A stretch of DNA of 43,295 nt from Holosporales bacterium. Lineage in GTDB: Bacteria > Pseudomonadota > Alphaproteobacteria > RUG11792. The notes beneath the pieces were generated by a model. It did not search any database. It was not told the DNA's origin and saw only the letters and a list, made by a program, of their open reading frames with translations. The stretch spans positions 1-43,295 of the forward strand of contig JAIRMJ010000024.1 in the NCBI GenBank assembly GCA_031258785.1. Reading direction: 5' to 3'. This document shows, piece after piece, positions 17,778-27,073 of the stretch (within the stretch, counting starts at the first letter, position 1; each line of letters opens with the position of its first letter). The position numbers and the translations under genes are program-made.

Positions 17778-19316
17778 CTAGGTTCTGTGGTTGAGAGCAG
17801 ATCCAAATCTCCTTATGATAAAGGCATACGCGATAATGAGCGCTATGAAGAGAAGGACCGGAGCGTTTTTCATGCGTGAAAAGATTGTACGATGCCATTT
17901 TTGAGGCATAGTTGTGTCTATATGGCCGACTTCGTCTGTCTCTAGCAGCTGTAGCACCTTGCCGTTGCAATCGATCACGCAAGAGATTCCGTTGTTGGCG
18001 CATCGAACGATTGCCCTACCTTCTTCGATGGCTCTGAAACGCGCTGATCTGAGGTGCTGCGTGGGGCCGTCCGAGTTTTTGAACCAAGAGTCGTTCGTTA
18101 TGTTTAAGATCCATGTGCTCCACTGATCATCGAGGATCTCTCCGGGGAAGGCTATTTCATAGCAGATGGTAATGTTGAATTTTTCGAAGTCCTTCATATG
18201 CACAGTCCTGGACGTTCTGCCATGCGTGAAGTTCATAAGGCCAGGAGTGACTTTCTTTATCCCAAGACTTACTAGGAACTCTGGAATGAATTCGCCAAAT
18301 GGCAAAAGATGCCGCTTATTATACACTTTTTCGATACATCCCCCCGGCCCAAGCACAACGGCACTGTTATATATATTTCTCTGCTTGTCTATCGTGTCGT
18401 TTCCGGTGATTAGGTACACTTCCTTTTCTGTCAGAATTGTTCCAAAAAACTCGAGAATCCTAGGGTTCGCGTTTAATGGCACAACGATAGCGGCTTCAGG
18501 CCAAACGACCAACGTCCTGCCCTTATAGAAGCTCGTTGATATGCCAGACAGTTCCACTTGTTTTTTGATATTAGGCTGAAGTTTTCGCGGATCCATCTTG
18601 TCCATCAAAGCAATGGAGGGCTGGACTATCCGCACAAGGCATGGTTGTAGCGGCGTTATATACCCATCATACAACTCTTGCTTGTAAAAACCATACAGAA
18701 GCACAGCCGTGAGAGATGCTATCCCATATATGGCAGTTCGAGCGGAATGTAGTGAGGCTACGATGAACACAACTACCAGCGACACCCCATATGCCCCGAC
18801 TGTGTCTGCTATTTGTGGGAGATATGGAATATCGGATACTGCGTACCCAACCAAATTCCATGGAAACCCAGTGAAGAGGAATCCGCGTATGTACTCCATG
18901 GCGACCCAGATGGCTGGGAAAAAAATGGCGAAGTTCCTGGGGGTAGTGGCGAGCGCCCTAGATAAGAAACATACTAGTGCCGGGAAAACAGACAGATACA
19001 AGACGAGGAGCGCAACAGCCACATATCCATACTGTTCCAGACCAACGCACTCAAACGATTCAGCTATCCAATACAGCGTGCTCCCGAAATATCCAAGCCC
19101 AAAAACGTATCCTATCCAAAAGGACTCTTTAGCCCTTGAACGATAAGCAACGAACATCAGCACTCCTATGATAAAAATTATTAGGATCTGTAGATGCACC
19201 ATTCTGCCGAAACAAAATTTTGCTAGTGCTCCGGCGACAAGCGCGCTGCTTCTGGGAAACATATGCAAAAGCAGACCACAAAATTCACATGAGCTTTTTA
19301 AGTCGTTCCTCCGCAT
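17778..19316 (-). CDS. lnt: Apolipoprotein N-acyltransferase
   Basis: Lnt transfers an acyl chain from phospholipid to the N-terminal Cys of apolipoproteins in the inner membrane. The N-terminal half has about six membrane helices; the C-terminal nitrilase domain carries the catalytic triad E274 (VVWPEAA), K334 (YNKRHLLPFGEF) and C385 (ICYEIAFP), at positions close to those of E. coli Lnt. NITNDSWFKNSDGPTQHL is also characteristic. A last membrane helix lies near residues 485-505. The 512-aa reading frame overlaps the upstream Sel1 gene by 32 bases; the ATG at 19262 would give 494 aa and remove the overlap. Neither start has a well-spaced Shine-Dalgarno. Presence of lnt fits the BamD lipoprotein in the window. 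Confidence 0.95.
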   Translation of the reverse strand: MRRNDLKSSCEFCGLLLHMFPRSSALVAGALAKFCFGRMVHLQILIIFIIGVLMFVAYRSRAKESFWIGYVFGLGYFGSTLYWIAESFECVGLEQYGYVAVALLVLYLSVFPALVCFLSRALATTPRNFAIFFPAIWVAMEYIRGFLFTGFPWNLVGYAVSDIPYLPQIADTVGAYGVSLVVVFIVASLHSARTAIYGIASLTAVLLYGFYKQELYDGYITPLQPCLVRIVQPSIALMDKMDPRKLQPNIKKQVELSGISTSFYKGRTLVVWPEAAIVVPLNANPRILEFFGTILTEKEVYLITGNDTIDKQRNIYNSAVVLGPGGCIEKVYNKRHLLPFGEFIPEFLVSLGIKKVTPGLMNFTHGRTSRTVHMKDFEKFNITICYEIAFPGEILDDQWSTWILNITNDSWFKNSDGPTQHLRSARFRAIEEGRAIVRCANNGISCVIDCNGKVLQLLETDEVGHIDTTMPQKWHRTIFSRMKNAPVLLFIALIIAYAFIIRRFGSALNHRT

Positions 19317-19845
19317 CCTTTTTATATTGCAGTGCTGATTTCGTTATCTCTCCAAGATCATTGCTGTTTTTTGAAGCTTTGTCTAGGTATAAAATTGCTT
19401 TTCGGAGATCGCGTTTAGTTGTCCCAGTTCGCAGAAAAACTACTCCTGCATTGAATTGTGCTGGTCCAAAACCCATCTTCGCGGCTCTTTCGTAGTACAG
19501 CGCAGCAAGGCTTATGTTTTTTTCTCTAGTGTCTCCTGTATAGTAGCTGTCTCCTATCGCATTTATAGCCGCCGGGAGCCCAGCGTTGGCAGCCATAGTC
19601 AGAAAACAGTCCGCCGTCCGGAGATCCTTCTTCAGAATTGTTCCTTCAAGATATATCATACCGAGTATATAGGCCGCTGTTGGGTTTGGCCGCGGCCCTC
19701 TTATCAAACCCCTCAGGTAGTGCTTAATAATTCTCGGCTCAGTATGTATCCAGACTTCTACATAGTGTCCGATATATTCATTGCCCTCCGATATTCCACC
19801 GAAGCCAGTCAGAAGGAGACAGATTTGAATCTTAGCTGCCCGCAT
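19285..19845 (-). CDS. Sel1-like repeat protein
   Basis: A 186-aa, probably exported protein: residues 1-20 (MRAAKIQICLLLTGFGGISE) resemble a signal peptide. The remainder contains Sel1-type TPR-like repeats, each about 36 residues: AAYILGMIYLEG, AAINAIGDSYYTG and AQFNAGVVFLRTG lie between helices ending AANAGLP, AAKMGFGP and ASKNS. Sel1 repeats mediate protein-protein contacts, often at the envelope or with hosts; no specific partner can be named. GAGGG eight bases before the ATG supports the start. Its 3' end overlaps the first reading-frame codons of lnt, suggesting co-transcription and coupling. Confidence 0.8.
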   Translation of the reverse strand: MRAAKIQICLLLTGFGGISEGNEYIGHYVEVWIHTEPRIIKHYLRGLIRGPRPNPTAAYILGMIYLEGTILKKDLRTADCFLTMAANAGLPAAINAIGDSYYTGDTREKNISLAALYYERAAKMGFGPAQFNAGVVFLRTGTTKRDLRKAILYLDKASKNSNDLGEITKSALQYKKDAEERLKKLM

Positions 19846-20231
19846 GCGCTATTCCCTCATGCCAGTTGCGATCTTTATATTATATCGCATCGCTCCTCAT
19901 TAAACCATCACAGTGACGCTTGAGCCAATCTCGCCAGTCTCATGCCAGTGCTGCGCATCGGCCAAAGGCTGTCAGTCAGTTCTTTTTTCGCCGAGAGAGA
20001 CAGATTGTTTCTCTGTTGCTTTTTATTTTTTTCTAAGTACTGCTGACATAATGCCTGAGCCATGCCAGGGTCCGGTGACGTTCTTTTTTTTCATTACAAT
20101 GTTTAATTTGAAGTAGATGAACCCGGGGAAATCTTCATGATCTTTTGTTAGAGAGTGTCATAAGAAGAGGGTAGAGGGGGGGCCTGTAGCTACAGACTGC
20201 GCGAGGAGAACCGACAGGATACCCCAAAGCA

Positions 20232-20290
20232 TCAGAGCCTCGTTATGAGCGAGCCGGATATGCCGTCAATTTCGTAGTAAGTGTACTTGT
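20232..20290 (-). pseudogene. Possible relic of the NTFYEI module
   Basis: Read on the - strand, one frame gives YTYYEIDGIS followed after a few residues by a stop at 20232-20234; a stop also lies two codons before YTYYEID. The DNA (+ strand TCAATTTCGTAGTAAGTG, from 20266) closely resembles TCAATTTCATAGAACGTG at 39759, which encodes NTFYEID in the repeat protein. The similarity is short, so chance cannot be excluded, but it fits a decayed member of that family. Confidence 0.3.
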
Positions 20291-20841
20291 CCTAGACAGT
20301 AGAGGTCTTGCAGCTTGATGTTTTGATCGGCGCACTTCTTTTTGTTTTTCTGGTATTTGTGATCCACGCGAAGATCTTTTTTTTCTTTTCTTGATTCTTT
20401 TATTTATTGCTGCTCGCTTCTCCGGCCTTCTTCGTATCTCGATAATTCATCTTCATTCCTTTCGGTGCTTAGAGTGAGCCTAGCCCTTGTTGCCAGTCTC
20501 GGTTTCGTTTTTTTTTATATCGATCAGTCAGGCTGGAACTTAAGCGGGGATCAGATAGCTCGAGAAGACCTAGCACCAACTCTCTTCGATTAAGTCCCCA
20601 CCCCCCTCTCTTGTTCCCATCTCTCTTTTTGCTTTATTTATTCGCTGACAGTACCCGCTTCCTAGAGGGGCTGGCCACTGTGAATTTCGGCTGGGGCGAC
20701 GTCATCACATTCTCCGCCCGATCTAATTCCCAGCCCGAAGCAGTTCATGGGCGGCCAGTCGCTGTCTTTGTCATTGACTAGTTTATAGTTGTTATTGTGT
20801 TTCTGATTCAGTCTTTTTTATTTGTTCAATCGCCCAGCACG

Positions 20842-20862
20842 GGGGAGCCGCAAGAGCTCCCC
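20842..20862 (-). terminator. GC-rich hairpin after the 1.56-kilo-residue gene
   Basis: GGGGAGC (20842-20848) pairs with GCTCCCC (20856-20862) around a 7-nt loop, 23 bases beyond the stop codon of the - strand gene at 20886. The stem is strong but there is no immediate T-run on the - strand, so an intrinsic terminator is only a possibility. Confidence 0.4.
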
Positions 20863-20885
20863 TGTTCATGTCTATGATTTTTCTG

Positions 20886-23800
20886 TTATTTATTAATATA
20901 TTCGGCCCTAATGGTCTCTCCTGAGCCTTTCATTCCGCTTGTGTACAGAATCGCGATCAGAAGATCCAGTCGAGTCGGTTTAGCAGCTGTTTTATCGATT
21001 TTTTTGCCGGTTATCATGCTTAGACCCATCCCCTGAATCTTTTTATAGGCTTTCACGACATCATTATCCACTGCAAATTTTTTATTTTTGAGTTCTAGCG
21101 CTGTTGTTACTGCCGCTTTTATTTCGATTATTTCTTTCTTAATGTCATCATCTGTGCTCGTCGAGTCTAGTTCTTTTGTCAGATCCATGTTTATTTTCGC
21201 TATATTGTTTGCTGTTAATTGCGATTCCTCCGTTTTATCTATTGCTAGAGCGGTCGACCCTAATCCGTGTTTCGTTGTGAGATTACAAACTTGCTTTAGT
21301 ACATCTGAGGTGAGTCCATTTTCACCCGCGATGGTGATTCTTTCTTTGATCTTATCTATCAAGCCCGAGCTAGTATTTAGAAGATCGATGAAGGATTTCT
21401 TACGTGCTGCTGCTAATAATGCGGCAAGTTTATCCTTTTTTATTGGATTCGCGAATATTTCTCCCACCTGTGCCGTGTCGTTGTCGGGGACCTGCGTGGC
21501 TATGTTAAGATTTATCTCATCATTCTTTAATAGTGCTACTGCTTCTTTTAGGTCTGACTTTCCATCGATCAGGTTCTTCTGAGTTGTCATCCAAGTTATT
21601 TGATCCTTTACGGGGTATCGTGATATCTCCGCATATATTTGAGTTACGTACGGCTTTAGTATTTCCCATCCAGCCTCAGTTAGCTCCACTCCATCTAATT
21701 CCTTCAGTTCGTTTGAGATAAATTCCTTCGCTTCCTTATCAAACTGCTTAGTGATGGCAGAGTAATGCGTGGTTATTGGGCTATTACTAAAGACTTTTAT
21801 GTCCTCATTTTTGTCGATTGGTCCTTTGACATAAGGGGGGTTAGTGATCGATTCTAGAGGTGGAGAGGTGGATGGGGCCGGGAAAATCGTAGAGGGAAAA
21901 CTCTTGGACTTGCTAGTCCCATCGCTAGTTGACGAGGTTCCAGACTTGTTCAGTTTTCGTTGAGCGTCTTGAAGTTCTGTTAAACTATATAATGTGCCAT
22001 CAATGTCAATCATTTTAGCGCTGGCTAAGGCCCGGCCAAGACTCCTTGTTGGGTCGCACAATGCCTGCCAAAAATCTATCAGAAATTTCGCATTCTCGCT
22101 GCCCTCCATAGCTGAATCACTACGATCGTTCGCTGCCTGCGCAATCATCGTGAGAGTTTGTATAGCTGCTTCTGGCGTTAGCCCGTTTAGAAAATTGCTG
22201 ATCAAAGTTTGGCCTGTCATTTTGCCGAGGGTCATTATTGCCGCTGGTTCTCCTTTTATGACTTTTTTTGCTGTATTTTTTCCTATCATCTTTGCTAGAG
22301 CTGAGTGCTTTGTTAGATCATAACCACTCGGCCCCTTGATTGCCTCTTGAGCGATTATCTGACAGATTTGAGCGACATATCCCGTGAGATTCTTTGGGTC
22401 TTCCAGAGATGATTGTTCTGGTGGCGCTGGATTGGCTAGTCTAGCCATGATGTTGATTGCTTGATCATATTGCTTGTTTATGTCGCTAATCAAGGTCTTT
22501 TTTTCTTGTGGTGCTGCTAGCTGTTGATTTATGCAATCCACCCATTTATCGTCGCTTATTTTATTGATTGAGGTGAAATCAGGAGGCACCGCCGCCAGCG
22601 CTGCAGTCATGTCATCTTCATTGTGATTTAGTTTAATTGTTATTTTATCAGCCTTAGAAGGTAAAAAGAGGTAGTTTTGCGCGAATTTTTTTGTTAAGCT
22701 TTTAATTTTTTTTACTTCTATTTCTATCTCAGAGATCGCCTCATTTTCATCCTCTATGGCGGTTTTTATTTGATCAAGAGCCGCCTTTAGATCATCTTCA
22801 GGGGTAGTTTTGCTCGCACGCTTTTTCGCCAGTCCTGCAAGAATGAAGTCATTGATCACCTCAGGTTCCATTGTGATTCCGGACGGTAGTATGATCGTCT
22901 CTGCTTTGGTTTTAATTATATCCAAGCGGTTATTCTTTGCCATAAATGCTGCATCCATAGGGTCGCCATCTAGCCGAGTTATCAGATCTCCCCATTTCAC
23001 CGCGCTTGATAATATACTCAGAAGATTTTCTTTTTTCGGATCATTTTTGAGGGCCTCTACCGCTGCTGACCAATCCGCTGTTGGCTTGACTAGATCATGT
23101 GGGATCGCCCTACAGCTCATTAGGTTTTTTGCCTGCTCAGCATTACAGCTCATAGTATTGTCTTTTATTTTCATCATATTTTCGATATTTACTTGATTCG
23201 GTGCATCAGGCGTTCCAAGTCCAGCTTGGTCGGTGTGAGTAGCTGCCTTCCAAAGATCATCGATAAGTCCTGTCGGATTATTTGTTAGCTGTTGTGTTAT
23301 AAATGATTCGACTGATTTCTTGATAGTGTCTTCTGAGTAGAATACGGTGTCTAGCTTTGGATCCGTTCCCGTACATGCATATGCTGCCGTTAGGAGTATC
23401 CAGAGCTCTTTCGTCGCGTGTGGCAGGACCTGTTTTAGAGCGTTCTCAGCGCCGTTAGAGTATAAGTTTTCATATGCGGAGTTTGCAATTTCGAGTTTGC
23501 TGGCCATAGATTTGTCTAGTTCGGCTTTCCTTTCGGGGGTCGAGACATCAGCCCCTTTGCATATCTTCAGATTGTCTTTTATCAGATTCAAGTCCACTCC
23601 TGTGTTCGCCTCTATTAGCGATAGATAAAACGACGTGATCGGAAGGCTTTTAGCGATATCACCTATGGGAATTTTGGTCATTTCCGCAATCGCATTGATC
23701 ATCGCATTAGTTGATATCTTAGAATCCTCAAGATTGAGCAGCTTCGAGTATTCCCTTCGTGCAGCTGCCTCAGTCTCTAAACTCGCTATATTTTGAGAGA

Positions 23801-25571
23801 CTCCGAATGTATCTCCTATAGTTTCGTCTATAAAGAGCTTTTCAAGTTTTTCTTCTAGTTCTTTAACAGGGTTAATCGCTGAAGGGTCCGAGAGGCGCTG
23901 AAGTATCTGATGTGTGGCGTCCGTCGGATCTTCGTTCTGCGGCAGGGTGCTTAAGTTTGTTAGTGCTCTAGCTACTTCGTTGAGCATATCTACGAGTATT
24001 GGTTTATTTTTAGCCAGATCCGGCGCTTTTGATGCATCATATGCCGGGGCGTCAACCGAGCCAGCCCGCATGAAGAGCTTCGCGACTAGTTGATCGACGT
24101 CGTCTTTGAATGCGTTGTCTACTGCCGCATAATGCGTCGCTGCTTGAATTTCAGTCGTTTGTGATCCTATAAGCGCCGTTAGGGGGGCAAGCAGACCCAT
24201 GCCGCCAAGTAGAGTTTCGTATGCTTTATTGATTTTCATTTTATTTTCTGGTTCTTTTAGGATTTTCGTGATTTTACTGATGTTTTTGATTTTCATGCTC
24301 TTTTCCTTTCTTTCAAGCTCGAGTTTAATTGCTCTTTGTTTCTTTGAGTCTGTTTGTATTGTTAAAACTTTGCTTTCCCCTACTAAGGCCCAGATGCCAG
24401 CCTCGCTATCATTATTATTCAACAACCATCCAGGCCCTTTTTTTTTCGCTTCTGTTTCATATATCTGCCAGGTTGAATTTAGGGCCTCGCTAGGTATTTT
24501 TGTTGTGATCCGGAGGGGATATCTATTGTAGAGCTGCATAATTTTTGCATATATGGCTTTTGTCGCCTTTCTAGTCATCTGCTGTGTTGTTAAAATAGTC
24601 TGTTCTGATGAATTTTTTTTCTTTCCTATCTGAGCTGCTTCTTTTCCAGCTTTTCTTTCTTCATGATGTTGATCCTGAGACAGCTTTCCTGCTTGTTTTG
24701 ATTTGGTTTTGTTATCCGGTATCTTACTTTTTGTTTCTTGTATTTTATCTCCGTTGCTTGCTTGGCCTTCCTCAGGGATGGTCATGACTGACTGCCGTTC
24801 CGGCTCTTTGCCGATTTGATAATCCTTTGATTCTTCTCTGTCTCCTTCCATTTGATATGCATTTTCTAATAATATCACCGCCATAGCCGTGCGCCAGTCG
24901 AACCAGGGATCGCCTGTGATCTCGTGTTTGCCTGTTGCCTTAAGAAGAGCTCGATACTTAGCAAGGGGTATGATTGATTTATATATTAGCTCATTTATTC
25001 TTTGCTCGTAGATCTCCGAACTGTCTTCCGAACCGTTGGCTGACCTTGATCCTATAAGATTTAAAGCCAAAGTCATTATGCGCTGTGTTGCTCGCCTGTT
25101 TTGATAGAACGTAGCCGGTTTCCTCCTGTCTTTTTCCTTTATTGAGTCAAGACCTTCTTTAATGTCGTTCATAGTCGGCTCGATATTTGATTCATTAGCT
25201 ACCAGCTCGAGGAGCTCTGAGTTTAGATCTATCTCGTTTTTATCTTTTCCCTTCTCTTGCAGGGCTTGTAGTATTATTCGTTGTATATCCTTTATCGCAC
25301 TTGCTATAAATTCTTGTCTGCCGTTTATTATATTTATTATTTTGCCTAGTTCTGCTCCCTCTTGGTCTAGAGGCTGGCCATCAGACCTATATAGATTCAT
25401 AGCTCGTTTCAGCTCGTCCCCTGCTAGTGTGTCGTTTCCTAATTTCTCTGCTTCTTTACAAAGTTCTTCAAGTTGAGTTGCCAGGTTCGCCGCCTTGCAG
25501 TTAAGAGTAGTACCTTGAAGTGCGGCTATTATGCCGATCAGACCTCCAAATATTTTATTGTTTGTCATCAT
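20886..25571 (-). CDS. Very large exported protein of unknown function
   Basis: The frame runs to 25586 (GTG, 1566 aa); the ATG at 25571 is preferred because GAGGA sits 8 bases before it, giving about 1561 aa. Residues 7-33 (numbered from the GTG) are a signal peptide (KIFGGLIGIIAALQGTTLNC, then KAA). Most of the rest is predicted helical, rich in K, E, D, N, A and L, without recognised catalytic motifs. K/E/Q-rich low complexity occurs at about 240-340 and a Pro/Ser linker at about 1225-1255. A second signal-like segment begins at residue 450 (MKINKAYETLLGGMGLLAPL, then TALIGS and IQA), preceded by a possible internal start at residue 431 (24296) with AAGGA in front. This suggests fusion of two exported proteins. 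Neighbours are an EamA permease and tssF. I do not recognise the family. Confidence 0.85.
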   Translation of the reverse strand: MMTNNKIFGGLIGIIAALQGTTLNCKAANLATQLEELCKEAEKLGNDTLAGDELKRAMNLYRSDGQPLDQEGAELGKIINIINGRQEFIASAIKDIQRIILQALQEKGKDKNEIDLNSELLELVANESNIEPTMNDIKEGLDSIKEKDRRKPATFYQNRRATQRIMTLALNLIGSRSANGSEDSSEIYEQRINELIYKSIIPLAKYRALLKATGKHEITGDPWFDWRTAMAVILLENAYQMEGDREESKDYQIGKEPERQSVMTIPEEGQASNGDKIQETKSKIPDNKTKSKQAGKLSQDQHHEERKAGKEAAQIGKKKNSSEQTILTTQQMTRKATKAIYAKIMQLYNRYPLRITTKIPSEALNSTWQIYETEAKKKGPGWLLNNNDSEAGIWALVGESKVLTIQTDSKKQRAIKLELERKEKSMKIKNISKITKILKEPENKMKINKAYETLLGGMGLLAPLTALIGSQTTEIQAATHYAAVDNAFKDDVDQLVAKLFMRAGSVDAPAYDASKAPDLAKNKPILVDMLNEVARALTNLSTLPQNEDPTDATHQILQRLSDPSAINPVKELEEKLEKLFIDETIGDTFGVSQNIASLETEAAARREYSKLLNLEDSKISTNAMINAIAEMTKIPIGDIAKSLPITSFYLSLIEANTGVDLNLIKDNLKICKGADVSTPERKAELDKSMASKLEIANSAYENLYSNGAENALKQVLPHATKELWILLTAAYACTGTDPKLDTVFYSEDTIKKSVESFITQQLTNNPTGLIDDLWKAATHTDQAGLGTPDAPNQVNIENMMKIKDNTMSCNAEQAKNLMSCRAIPHDLVKPTADWSAAVEALKNDPKKENLLSILSSAVKWGDLITRLDGDPMDAAFMAKNNRLDIIKTKAETIILPSGITMEPEVINDFILAGLAKKRASKTTPEDDLKAALDQIKTAIEDENEAISEIEIEVKKIKSLTKKFAQNYLFLPSKADKITIKLNHNEDDMTAALAAVPPDFTSINKISDDKWVDCINQQLAAPQEKKTLISDINKQYDQAINIMARLANPAPPEQSSLEDPKNLTGYVAQICQIIAQEAIKGPSGYDLTKHSALAKMIGKNTAKKVIKGEPAAIMTLGKMTGQTLISNFLNGLTPEAAIQTLTMIAQAANDRSDSAMEGSENAKFLIDFWQALCDPTRSLGRALASAKMIDIDGTLYSLTELQDAQRKLNKSGTSSTSDGTSKSKSFPSTIFPAPSTSPPLESITNPPYVKGPIDKNEDIKVFSNSPITTHYSAITKQFDKEAKEFISNELKELDGVELTEAGWEILKPYVTQIYAEISRYPVKDQITWMTTQKNLIDGKSDLKEAVALLKNDEINLNIATQVPDNDTAQVGEIFANPIKKDKLAALLAAARKKSFIDLLNTSSGLIDKIKERITIAGENGLTSDVLKQVCNLTTKHGLGSTALAIDKTEESQLTANNIAKINMDLTKELDSTSTDDDIKKEIIEIKAAVTTALELKNKKFAVDNDVVKAYKKIQGMGLSMITGKKIDKTAAKPTRLDLLIAILYTSGMKGSGETIRAEYINK

Positions 25572-25783
25572 CCCTTCATTCCTCACTGCTACTCTTTCCC
25601 TTCAGCGTTCATTTTCATTAACTATTTCTTATACTACCACGTTCGTCAATGGTTTGCCACCATTTTGATTCGTTCTTGGCTAATTTATCTTCTTTTTCGC
25701 CTCTTGCGTCCGCGATTATATCCTTTCATTCTCTGCTTATTCAACAAAAAAATTTGCTGATTGTATTTTTTCCAGCTGAGAGC

Positions 25784-26680
25784 TCAGCTTTTAGTTGCCG
25801 TGACGACTCCGATGACTATGAGTACGGCCCCTGCACAGACGGTGAGATCAGGGACTTGTTCGAAAAAGAGGTAGCCGAATGTGGCTGCAAATGGCATCTC
25901 GATAAACCGTATCGGGCTGAGTTTCGAAGCCTTAGCACTTCGGTACGCGCAGAATATACAGACTTGAATTGCGTTTGCTCCGAGGCCTAGGGCTATTAGT
26001 AGGAGCAGTTCTCTGAGATTGGGTGTGCACCAGAAGAATGGCAGTGCCATTGCTGAGATAGCCGTCGCATAAGCCCCAAAATAGAAGAGCATTGTCTGGC
26101 TGTTTTCTCCTTGATTAACCATCTTTTTTATCATGATGTTCATATATGCGAAGAGGAGAGCAGCTAACGTTGGTATCAGCATTTTCACATCTATCGAGTT
26201 CGGGCTGGGCTTGCATATGATTAGCAGCCCTACAAAACCCAGCGATGCAGCGATTACTGTTTTTTTAGATAGCTTTTCCTTGAGGCATATCGCGGAAAGT
26301 GGAAGCATGAATAGTGCCTCGCTGAACAGGATTGTTGTGTTCTCAGCTAGAGGCATCGAGTTTACGCTAAGGCAGCATAGCCCTAGTGCCACTGCCCCCA
26401 GAATTCCACGTGCAGCGTGCTGGCTATGGATCTTTGTTCTGAATTGTTTACTGCTTCGTTCTGACCAGGAACAGAGCATTTGGCACGTTATTGTGAGTGT
26501 TGAGAGGAAGAATCTGAAAAAGGCGATCTCGATCCAATGCAATCTGTCTCCTAAAAACTTTGCTATAACATCGTTTATGGCGCTTACAAGATATATCATA
26601 ATAGCCCAGCACGCGGCTTTTGTGAGATCAGATGAGGGGGTAGCTCCGTTGTGCTTTTCCGTTGTTCCCATTATTCTCAT
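25784..26680 (-). CDS. EamA/DMT superfamily permease, possibly an S-adenosylmethionine importer
   Basis: A 298-aa inner-membrane protein with about ten hydrophobic helices in two EamA repeats. Key features are the start of repeat one (AIMIYLVSAINDVIAKFLGD), the central FSEALFMLPLSAICLKEKLS and the final LSPIRFIEMPFAATFGYLFF with FEQVPDLTVCAGAVLIVIG. These features resemble DMT permeases of Rickettsia and related intracellular bacteria, some of which import SAM; the substrate here is an inference. A 6-bp stem (25774-25779 with 25784-25789) overlaps the stop codon and may end transcription. Two ATGs (26680 and 26671) are possible starts. Confidence 0.88.
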   Translation of the reverse strand: MRIMGTTEKHNGATPSSDLTKAACWAIMIYLVSAINDVIAKFLGDRLHWIEIAFFRFFLSTLTITCQMLCSWSERSSKQFRTKIHSQHAARGILGAVALGLCCLSVNSMPLAENTTILFSEALFMLPLSAICLKEKLSKKTVIAASLGFVGLLIICKPSPNSIDVKMLIPTLAALLFAYMNIMIKKMVNQGENSQTMLFYFGAYATAISAMALPFFWCTPNLRELLLLIALGLGANAIQVCIFCAYRSAKASKLSPIRFIEMPFAATFGYLFFEQVPDLTVCAGAVLIVIGVVTATKS

Positions 26681-27073
26681 CTGTGATTAGCCGCTTTGTT
26701 CCCTCCACATGTCCAATCGTGGTAGGAGTCCTCCCTCGTTTTGCTTTTTTATCTTCTTGCAGGAGTAACCCGCGCAACGTATTGGTCCGATTTGCGCTAC
26801 TCTTGTGCCGCCGTCCAGCATAGCTCGTGACTTCTTTCCGGTTGCACTTTAACTTGTTTCTTAGTAGCAAAATGGGCTCTGTTGTTTCAGTATTTCTGAC
26901 CAGTGTGAGGAAATATTATCAAAGTTGTACTCTCGGGGAGCGTACCAGGGTTATCTTGTAGTTGTCAAGTCCACGAAAGCAGGCTACGCACGCCTCCTCC
27001 ATACACCACCCCAGATGTTCGATGTAATTCTGTTGTGATTTTATAAGTCTGCTGTTTTGACGTGAGACTAATG
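26681..27073. other. Gap between EamA permease and tssF without a convincing gene
   Basis: Two short - strand frames (26628-26870 and 26919-27179) overlap the real neighbours and show no recognisable motif or signal; I treat both as chance. No tssG or other type VI gene remnant is visible. No clear promoter or terminator is seen. Confidence 0.5.

Larger units (their letters stand above)
19846..20885. other. 1-kb gap without an intact gene
   Basis: No open reading frame of convincing coding character is found. The + strand is rich in pyrimidine runs (many T5-T9 and CT stretches), so the - strand is purine-rich, like the A/G-rich coding strand of the exported-protein genes nearby. CTGTAGCTACAG is a 12-bp palindrome near 20189-20200. 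Within it lie a possible decayed protein module (20232-20290) and a GC-rich hairpin (20842-20862), described separately. A degraded gene on the - strand or a structured RNA are both possible; I cannot recognise a known RNA. Confidence 0.5.

Noticed and set aside
26628-26870. 80-codon - strand frame overlapping the EamA start
   Set aside because: Basic, low-information sequence overlapping a well-supported gene; no motif.
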